From positions 1-12,070 of the forward strand of contig JAFQBO010000310.1 of the NCBI GenBank assembly GCA_017416665.1: a stretch of 12,070 bases of DNA, given 5' to 3'. This stretch comes from Oscillospiraceae bacterium. GTDB taxonomy: Bacteria; Bacillota; Clostridia; Oscillospirales; Ruminococcaceae. The notes beneath the pieces are model-generated. The model made no database searches. It was given only the letters and a program-made list of their open reading frames with translations, and was not told where the DNA came from. This document shows, in pieces, positions 6,035 to 12,070 of the stretch (position 1 is the stretch's first letter; each line of letters starts with the position of its first letter). Both the position numbers and the translations under genes were made by a program.

Positions 6035-6094
6035 TTGCCTTGAAAGGGGTGATGTAATATGGCTTGTTCAAGGCAAGCATGTAAAAAATGCTTG
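6035..6094 (+). promoter_or_regulatory. Start-region hairpins that can enclose a ribosome binding site
   Basis: TTGCCTTGAA (6035-6044) is a perfect complement of TTCAAGGCAA (6067-6076). The 22-nt loop holds a strong GGGGTGAT ribosome binding site and the ATG at 6059. A second hairpin, CAAGCAT/ATGCTTG (6074-6080 with 6088-6094, loop GTAAAAA), overlaps the right arm at CAA, so the two cannot both be complete. This arrangement suits control of translation of the adhesin. Confidence 0.5.
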
Positions 6095-6151
6095 CAACTT
6101 CGATATAAACCTATTTTTAAGTCAAAAAATCAAACGAAAGGAAATAATTAT

Positions 6152-9100
6152 ATGGATAAAACAAAATCTGTATGGCAAAAAGCATTGGTCTGCTTAATCG
6201 CTGTTGTAATGTCCTTCACAACGCTCATCGGAAGCAATTCAGAGCTGTTCCGTGTTTCTGCTGCTGAAACACGTCAGGTAAACAGGATTTATTCCGCCAA
6301 TTACACTGACAAGTACGGTATGAAAAGCAGTACTCAGATTTCAGCAAAAGCTACGCTCAAAGGCGGTACTAACTGGTCAATCATTCAGATGGACAACGGT
6401 AATCTTGCGTACTGCGTACAGCCTGAAAAGAGCCTGACTGACAGTGCGACATATTCGGCAAAAACAATCAATCTGACAAAAGATCAGGAAAAATTATTAG
6501 GACGAATTTTTCTGTATTCCTATACACAGACTCCTGCGGACATTACCAATCTCGACAGCTATATGCCACAGTATCTTGCAACACAGCTTCTTGTCTGGGA
6601 AGTAATTGTCGGACAGCGTAACAGCAATTTCGACTACATTTCCAACGGTTATGCAAAGGTTTCGTCAATGATTGACAAGTTCAATGATTCAACGGTTTGT
6701 GCAAATGTAAGAAGCTTCTACAACGCATATGAATCAGCTATCAAGGCTGATAAGAAAGACATTACTTTCGCATATAATCTTGAAGAAAAAGATATAGCAT
6801 CTAAAAATCCGTTCAAAGCCAATGAAGACGGCACATACACATTCACTGACAAGAATGCTCAGCTTGAAAATTTTGACATAACAGTCACAAACGGCGAAGT
6901 TATTTCAAAATCAGCAACACAACTCAAGGTCAGAGCCGATTACAACAAAACAGCTTCAATCTCGCTCGTGCAGAACAACTGCAATGAATCAAGCGAACGC
7001 TGTGGATGGGTTGTATACGGTGACGGCGTTAATCAGGATATTGCCGAAGCTGAAGCCGATCCCCGTGAATATTACGTTTACCTTGAGGGTGCTGAAACTG
7101 GTTCACTTCAAATCAAAAAGACATCTGACGACGGACATGTTGTGGGAATAGAATTTGAAATCAGCAATGATGAAGGATATTCAGCAACAGGTGTTACCGG
7201 TACAGGCGGTATTCTGAGATTTGACAATCTTATTCCGGGTACATATACAGTTACGGAAAAACCTACTCCTGCACAAAGCAACCAGTATAATTCTGTACTC
7301 AAAAAGGTCGTTATTGTTCATGAAAATCAGACTGCCGAAGTAAATTTTAAAAACACACTCGTCAAAGGTCGTTTGTCAATCAACAAATATTCGGAAGACG
7401 GTGTTGTTGAAGGCGTTGGATTTGACCTTATGAGCTATTATCTTGATGCTGACGGAAACGAAGTTGTATACAAACTTTACGATTCAGCATATACCGATGA
7501 AACAGGTTATGTTGAATGGAATGATTTACCGTATTACGCACCACATAACGGATACGAACTGTATTATCAGATTGAAGAATTTGATCTTCCAAGCTATACC
7601 GAACCGATTTACTACATTCCGGGTCGCGATAATGCAAGTTACAAGGAAATAAGTTTCGTTCTGCTTGGTGATGATATTGCAATAAGCTGTCAGAATACAC
7701 TCAAGCGTTCAGACGTTCTTGTTGTCAAGAAAGACTATGAAACAGGCGAAACAGTTCCCCGTGAAGGTACAGAATTTCAGATTTATGATGCAAACGGCGA
7801 ACTTGTAATTTTAACTGATGCCGAAGGCAATTCCGTAAACACATTCGTTACAGATTCAACAGGTACAATTCAGCTTCCTGAACCTCTTGTTTACGGTTCT
7901 TACACTCTCGTTGAAGTAAAAGCTCCGGTCGGTTATGTAATTGATCCGACTCCTGTTGCTTTTTCTATCACAAGAGACGGCGAAGTTGTAACAGTTGAAA
8001 AGAAAAACAGCGAACAGAAAGCGAATATTGTTGTAACAAAAGTCGGTGACTCTTTCTCAACTGTTGTCACTAACGAAGACGGCACATACAAACCTGAATT
8101 TGCAGAAGCAAATCTTTCAGACGCCGTTTTTGATGTAATTGCTGCACAGGATATTTATTATTCAGACGGTGATTTGCATATTGCAAAGGATACTGTTGTC
8201 GACACAATCACAACAGGTGCCGACGGCACAGCAAAATCAAAGGATTTGTATCTCGGCGATTACTATGTTGTTGAAAAGAAAGCTCCTACAGGTTATGTTC
8301 TCGACAAAACAAAGTATCTTGTAAGTCTTGAATATGCAGGACAGGAAGTCACTGTAAATTCAATAATGTTTTCCATCGCAAATGCACATCAGCAGGTAAA
8401 AATAAATGTCGAAAAATTTGTGGAATCAGATTATGATTTCAACATAATTTCAGATAATGCAGTACAGTATATAAACTTCGGTCTTTATGCTGCTGAAAAT
8501 ATCACTGCTTCTGACGGAACTATGATTCCTGCTGACGGTCTGATTGAAACTATCGGCTTACAGTCAGATTTCACAACTTCATTCAATACAAAACTTCCGT
8601 TCGGCAAATATTACATCAAGGAAATTTCAACGGATGAGCATTATATAATTTCAGATGAAATTTATGAATTTGAATTTGCGTATGAAGGACAGGAAATTCA
8701 GACTGTTGAAGTTGATGTCGATGCGTTCAAGTTTGGCAATTATCTGAAAAGAGGCTCGGTAAATGGCTTAAAGGTTAATTCCGAAACAAATGTACCTCTG
8801 TCAGGTGCAACAATGGGAATTTTCTTTGCCGACGAAACTGAGTTCACAGAAGATAATGCGATTCGTACAGCTGTATCTGAAATTGACGGGTCTTTCTCGT
8901 TTGATGAAATACCTTACGGCAGTTATCTTGTAAAAGAGCTTGAAGCTCCTACAGGTTATATTTTAAGCGATCTGACATATCCGGTTGTCATTGACGAAGA
9001 TGGTGATGATGTTGAAATCACTATCGAAAATGACGAAATCAAGGGTAATGTTCAGATTGAAAAATATGATTCTGAAACTGAAGAACTTCTCAGCGGAGCT

Positions 9101-12070
9101 ATTTTCACAGTCTATAAGGACTACGGTTCTGACGGAAAATACGCTGAAGTTGATCCCGAATACGGTGTTCTTACAGAAGCAAACGGTGTTTATACTCTTA
9201 CAGGAATAAGCTACGGCGATTACCTGTTAAAGGAAACACTTGCTCCTGAAGGATATGTAATCGATGAAAAATATTACAGTTTCAAAATCCGTGTGGACGG
9301 CGAAACAGTAATAATTTCAAACGACGAAAGCACAGACAGATTTTACAATAAACCTATCACAGGCGATGTTGATGGTCTGAAAGTAAACGCTCTGAATAAC
9401 AAAGTTCTCGGCGGTGCTTTAATGGGTCTTTTTTCGGAAGATGAAACAGAATTTATTGCAAAAAATGCAATAGCAACTGTAACTTCCGATAAGGAAGGAA
9501 AATTTGCTTTTAACGATATTCGTTACGGCAATTATCAGGTAGCTGAAATCAAAGCACCGACAGGATATATCTTGAGTGAAAAAACATATCCCGTTGTCAT
9601 TGATGAGGACGGCGATTTAGTCAAAATCACAATTAAAAATGAACCTGTCAGAGGTGATGTTGAGGGACTTAAAGTCAATCAACTTGATAAACCTCTTTCC
9701 GGTGCATTAATTGGTATTTTCTCATCTGATGAAACAGAATTCTCAGAAGAAAATGCCATTGAAACTTACACAACAGAAAAGGATGGTAAATTCTATTTTA
9801 AAGACTTCCTTTACGGCGAATATATTATTGCCGAAATCGAAGCACCAACAGGTTACGTTATGACAGAAAAAACATACCCTGTCATAATTGACGAAGACGG
9901 TGAAACTGTCGAAGTCGAAATTAAAAATGAACCTGTAAGAGGTGATGTTGAAGGGCTCAAAGTCAATCAACTTGACAAACCTCTTTCCGGTGCATTAATA
10001 GGTATTTTTTCAGCTGATGAAACTGAGTTTTCAGAAGAAAATGCCATCGAAACTTATGTAACAGATGAAAACGGATTTTTCGGTTTCTATGATTACATTT
10101 ATGGCAAATATATTGTTGCTGAAATTGAAGCTCCAATCGGATATATTCTTACTGAAGAAATATACAATGTTGTAATCGACGAAGATGGTGAAACTGTCAA
10201 AGTTGAAATCAAAAATGAACCTGTCAGAGGTGATGTTGAGGGACTTAAAGTCAATCAACTTGATAAACCTCTTTCCGGTGCATTAATTGGTATTTTCTCA
10301 TCTGATGAAACAGAATTCTCAGAAGAAAATGCCATTGAAGTTTACACAACCGAAAAGGATGGTAAATTCTATTTTAAAGACTTCCTTTACGGCGAATATA
10401 TTGTTGCCGAAATCGAAGCTCCAACAGGTTATATTTTGACAGATGAAAAGTACACTGTTGTCATTGATGAGAACGGTGAAACTGTCAAAGTTGAAATTAA
10501 AAATGAACCTGTAAGAGGTGACATCGACGGCATCAAGGTAGGCGAAGAAAATGAACCACTTGCAGGTGCATTAATCGGACTTTTCTCAGCTGATGAATCA
10601 GAGTTTTCAGAAGATACTGCAATCGCTACATACACAACCGAAAAGAACGGTAAATTTGCATTTAATGACATTATTTACGGAAAGTATCAGGTTGTTGAAA
10701 TCGCTCCGCCAACAGGACATATTCTTACAGATAAAATTTATCCTGTTACAATCGATGAAAACGGTGAAACAATTTCTGTTGAAATTAAGAATATAAAAAT
10801 CCGTGGTAACATCGAAGGAACAAAAGTTGGTGAAGAATTTGAACCGTTATCAGGTGCAGTTATCGGCTTATTCGCCAATGGCGAATCTGATTTTACGGAA
10901 GATACAGCAATCTCAACTGTAAAAACCGAAAAAGACGGTAAATTTGCTTTCAGCAATATTGAATACGGCAAGTATGTCGTAGCTGAAATCAAAGCTCCGA
11001 CAGGATACGTTCTCACAGATAAAACATTCCCTGTTGAAATTGATGAAAATGGCGAAACTGTTCTTCTTGAAATTGCAAACGGAGAAATTCGTGGAGACAT
11101 AGAAGGCATCAAGGTAGGTGAAGAAAATGAACCTCTAGCGGGTGCTGTTATCGGACTTTTCTCAGCTGATGAATCAGAATTTACTGACGATACAGCTATT
11201 GCAACAGTAGAAACTGCCGAAGATGGTAAATTCGCTTTCAAGGGTATTAAGTTTGGCGAATACATCATCGCTGAAATCAAAGCACCAAAGGGATATGTTC
11301 TTACAGATGAGCAGTTCCCTGTCATAATCGATGATAATGGCGAAGTTATCACAATCGCCAATAACAATGTTTACGGTGATGTATCAGGTCTTAAAGTAAA
11401 CGAAGCTGATGAACCTCTTTCCGGTGCATTAATCGGTCTTTTCTATAAGGGCGAAACAACATTTACCGAAAATGCTGCCATTATGACTGATACTTCAGAC
11501 AATAACGGTGCATTTGAATTCAACGATATTCGTTACGGTGAATATGTTGTTGCAGAAATAAAAGCACCGACAGGATATGTACTTTCAGATGAAGCTTTCC
11601 CTGTTGTTATCGACAAAAACGCTGAAATAATTCAGATTGAAATTATCAATATGGAAATTGAAGGAAGCGTTGTTGTAAACAAGTACGATTCCGAAACAGA
11701 GGAACTTCTCAGTGGTGCGGAATTTACAGTTTATGTTGATGAAAACAGTAACGGAACACTTGACCCTGAAGAAATTGTCTATGGCGTATTAAAGGAAATA
11801 ACAGAAGGTGTTTATAAGTTATCGGAAATTCCATTCGGTAACTATATTCTCAAAGAAACTATTGCACCTGAAGGTTATGTAATTGATGAAGGCGAATACG
11901 CTTTTGTAATTGACAAACACGAAAAGGAAGTTGTCGTAACAAACGCAGACAGTTCTGATCGTTTCTACAATGTTCATACTACAACAACCACAGTTACAAC
12001 AACTACTACAACCACCACAACCACTACTACTTCCGAAACAACAACTTCATCTGAAACAACAACAACAACT
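6152..12070 (+). CDS. Giant thioester/SpaA-type (CnaB repeat) surface adhesin, 3' end beyond window
   Basis: There are 1973 codons without a stop. Residues 1-38 are a signal peptide (MDKTKSVWQK, hydrophobic ALVCLIAVVMSFTTLIG, cleavage near VSAA). Residues about 50-300 are a thioester (TQXA) domain: Cys88 in YCVQPEKS and Gln145 in TQLLVWE are the expected cross-linking pair, able to bond covalently to host or partner surfaces. From residue 317 to about 1938 come some 16 CnaB/SpaA-like domains, several with the Lys-Glu-Asn triad for internal isopeptide bonds. A Thr-rich stalk starts at about residue 1946. The sortase motif, if any, lies outside the window. AAAGGA at 6137-6142 supports the ATG at 6152. 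An in-frame ATG at 6059 with a stronger GGGGTGA site would add 31 residues before the signal peptide. Its place after a DUF6017 rep gene suggests a surface protein of a conjugative element, perhaps aiding cell contact. A resident-adhesin role remains possible. Confidence 0.93.
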   Translation, partial: MDKTKSVWQKALVCLIAVVMSFTTLIGSNSELFRVSAAETRQVNRIYSANYTDKYGMKSSTQISAKATLKGGTNWSIIQMDNGNLAYCVQPEKSLTDSATYSAKTINLTKDQEKLLGRIFLYSYTQTPADITNLDSYMPQYLATQLLVWEVIVGQRNSNFDYISNGYAKVSSMIDKFNDSTVCANVRSFYNAYESAIKADKKDITFAYNLEEKDIASKNPFKANEDGTYTFTDKNAQLENFDITVTNGEVISKSATQLKVRADYNKTASISLVQNNCNESSERCGWVVYGDGVNQDIAEAEADPREYYVYLEGAETGSLQIKKTSDDGHVVGIEFEISNDEGYSATGVTGTGGILRFDNLIPGTYTVTEKPTPAQSNQYNSVLKKVVIVHENQTAEVNFKNTLVKGRLSINKYSEDGVVEGVGFDLMSYYLDADGNEVVYKLYDSAYTDETGYVEWNDLPYYAPHNGYELYYQIEEFDLPSYTEPIYYIPGRDNASYKEISFVLLGDDIAISCQNTLKRSDVLVVKKDYETGETVPREGTEFQIYDANGELVILTDAEGNSVNTFVTDSTGTIQLPEPLVYGSYTLVEVKAPVGYVIDPTPVAFSITRDGEVVTVEKKNSEQKANIVVTKVGDSFSTVVTNEDGTYKPEFAEANLSDAVFDVIAAQDIYYSDGDLHIAKDTVVDTITTGADGTAKSKDLYLGDYYVVEKKAPTGYVLDKTKYLVSLEYAGQEVTVNSIMFSIANAHQQVKINVEKFVESDYDFNIISDNAVQYINFGLYAAENITASDGTMIPADGLIETIGLQSDFTTSFNTKLPFGKYYIKEISTDEHYIISDEIYEFEFAYEGQEIQTVEVDVDAFKFGNYLKRGSVNGLKVNSETNVPLSGATMGIFFADETEFTEDNAIRTAVSEIDGSFSFDEIPYGSYLVKELEAPTGYILSDLTYPVVIDEDGDDVEITIENDEIKGNVQIEKYDSETEELLSGAIFTVYKDYGSDGKYAEVDPEYGVLTEANGVYTLTGISYGDYLLKETLAPEGYVIDEKYYSFKIRVDGETVIISNDESTDRFYNKPITGDVDGLKVNALNNKVLGGALMGLFSEDETEFIAKNAIATVTSDKEGKFAFNDIRYGNYQVAEIKAPTGYILSEKTYPVVIDEDGDLVKITIKNEPVRGDVEGLKVNQLDKPLSGALIGIFSSDETEFSEENAIETYTTEKDGKFYFKDFLYGEYIIAEIEAPTGYVMTEKTYPVIIDEDGETVEVEIKNEPVRGDVEGLKVNQLDKPLSGALIGIFSADETEFSEENAIETYVTDENGFFGFYDYIYGKYIVAEIEAPIGYILTEEIYNVVIDEDGETVKVEIKNEPVRGDVEGLKVNQLDKPLSGALIGIFSSDETEFSEENAIEVYTTEKDGKFYFKDFLYGEYIVAEIEAPTGYILTDEKYTVVIDENGETVKVEIKNEPVRGDIDGIKVGEENEPLAGALIGLFSADESEFSEDTAIATYTTEKNGKFAFNDIIYGKYQVVEIAPPTGHILTDKIYPVTIDENGETISVEIKNIKIRGNIEGTKVGEEFEPLSGAVIGLFANGESDFTEDTAISTVKTEKDGKFAFSNIEYGKYVVAEIKAPTGYVLTDKTFPVEIDENGETVLLEIANGEIRGDIEGIKVGEENEPLAGAVIGLFSADESEFTDDTAIATVETAEDGKFAFKGIKFGEYIIAEIKAPKGYVLTDEQFPVIIDDNGEVITIANNNVYGDVSGLKVNEADEPLSGALIGLFYKGETTFTENAAIMTDTSDNNGAFEFNDIRYGEYVVAEIKAPTGYVLSDEAFPVVIDKNAEIIQIEIINMEIEGSVVVNKYDSETEELLSGAEFTVYVDENSNGTLDPEEIVYGVLKEITEGVYKLSEIPFGNYILKETIAPEGYVIDEGEYAFVIDKHEKEVVVTNADSSDRFYNVHTTTTTVTTTTTTTTTTTTSETTTSSETTTTT
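7100..8752 (+). repeat. Five diverged CnaB-like domains of the adhesin
   Basis: Domains begin near 7100, 7367, 7712, 8021 and 8396, each opening with a strand carrying a Lys (SLQIKK, RLSINK, VLVVKK, NIVVTK, VKINVEK). Most contain a late Glu strand (YTVTEK, YTLVEVKAPVGY, YYVVEKKAPTGY, YYIKEI). They differ in length (89-124 residues) and share little sequence, unlike the array that follows. This suggests an old stalk part near the thioester head. Confidence 0.75.
8753..11662 (+). repeat. Array of 96-residue CnaB/SpaA units
   Basis: Units start at 8753, 9044 (a different type), 9362, 9653, 9941, 10229, 10517, 10805, 11093 and 11375. Most are exactly 288 bp. A unit reads GDVEGLKVNQ at its start, PLSGALIGIF and DETEFSEENAI inside, AEIEAPTGY near position 60, and ends IKNEPVR. 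In the unit at 9653, Lys7, Glu61 and Asn92 are the expected isopeptide triad. Units at 9653 and 10229 share 111 identical bases from their start, evidence of recent duplication. Confidence 0.92.
11663..11965 (+). repeat. C-terminal capping CnaB domain, paralogue of the unit at 9044
   Basis: It shares KYDSETEELLSGA, APEGYVIDE and the closing DRFYN with the domain at 9044-9361, and both are longer than the 96-residue units. The two bracket the uniform block of eight units (9362-11662). The segment NSNGTLDPEE resembles a calcium-binding loop but is not proven to be one. Confidence 0.75.
11987..12070 (+). repeat. Threonine-rich stalk tract, continuing past the window
   Basis: ACA/ACT/ACC codons encode runs of Thr broken by Val and by SETTTSSE. 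Such tracts are typical of wall-spanning or linker segments in Ruminococcus-like surface proteins and are often glycosylated. Synonymous codons are mixed, so this is not a simple trinucleotide run. Confidence 0.85.

Larger units (their letters stand above)
5829..6058 (+). promoter_or_regulatory. Non-coding structured leader before the adhesin gene
   Basis: No convincing gene lies between the Rep stop and the adhesin leader. The stretch holds, in order: a weak U-rich hairpin at 5871-5893; a cluster of short perfect stems between 5926 and 5970; an AT-rich segment; a boxA-like sequence at 6000-6015; and the left arm of the hairpin around the adhesin start. No convincing -35/-10 pair is visible, so transcription may come from further upstream, with the region acting as a 5' leader. 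Confidence 0.5.

Noticed and set aside
10738..11367. 209-codon open frame on the minus strand inside the adhesin array
   Set aside because: It is a mirror of the CnaB repeats: its Ser/Pro-rich product repeats with the same 288-bp period, has no ribosome binding site, and similar antisense frames recur in other units.
9362..11662. CRISPR-like regular repeats
   Set aside because: The 288-bp period is in codon phase and encodes CnaB domains; there are no short repeats with unique spacers.
11987..12070. Phase-variable trinucleotide repeat
   Set aside because: Thr codons are a mix of ACA, ACT and ACC with Val, Ser and Glu interruptions, and length changes by threes would not shift the frame.

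Overview
The window looks like a low-GC Gram-positive gut or rumen Clostridium-type bacterium. Ribosome binding sites are Firmicute-like (AAGGAG, AAAAGGAGG), there are TTG starts, and a very large secreted adhesin ends in a threonine-rich tract of the kind common in Ruminococcus and relatives. The genus is an inference from style, not a measured match.

Left part (1-2582, minus strand): an operon of a membrane-attached secreted protein (505 aa, DUF6034-like), an OmpR-family response regulator, and the N-terminus of a sensor histidine kinase that runs off the window. Upstream, on the minus strand, are an extended -10 box and an 11-bp-phased direct repeat that looks like a response-regulator binding site, so self-activation is plausible. 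These look like resident genes or cargo flanking a mobile element.

Middle part (about 2736-5828, plus strand): a mobile-element module. It starts with a putative attachment or integrase-binding region: a 24-nt stretch resembling the anticodon-to-variable-loop part of tRNA-Met, framed by a perfect 9-bp inverted repeat and direct GTGTAAG copies. A tyrosine recombinase follows, split by a one-base frameshift at an A7 run although all its catalytic residues are intact. After a strong terminator come two small genes (102 and 114 aa) and a translationally coupled 386-aa replication-initiator-like protein (N-terminal winged helix, C-terminal DUF6017-like). Inside its coding sequence are five tandem 23-bp repeats followed by 15-bp AT-rich repeats. 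Because 23 is not a multiple of 3, the repeats are conserved as DNA rather than protein, so they are probably iterons of a replication origin inside the rep gene.

Right part (5829-12070, plus strand): about 320 bp of structured leader with hairpins and a boxA-like sequence. It precedes a giant open reading frame (at least 1973 codons, continuing beyond the window). This encodes a signal peptide, a Cys-Gln thioester domain, about 16 CnaB/SpaA-type domains predicted to form isopeptide bonds, and the start of a Thr-rich stalk. Such proteins commonly sit next to the transfer genes of Tn1549-like integrative conjugative elements. The likely reading is that the recombinase, the replication module and the adhesin belong to one such element, with the adhesin providing surface or mating contact. 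The transfer genes themselves are not in the window.
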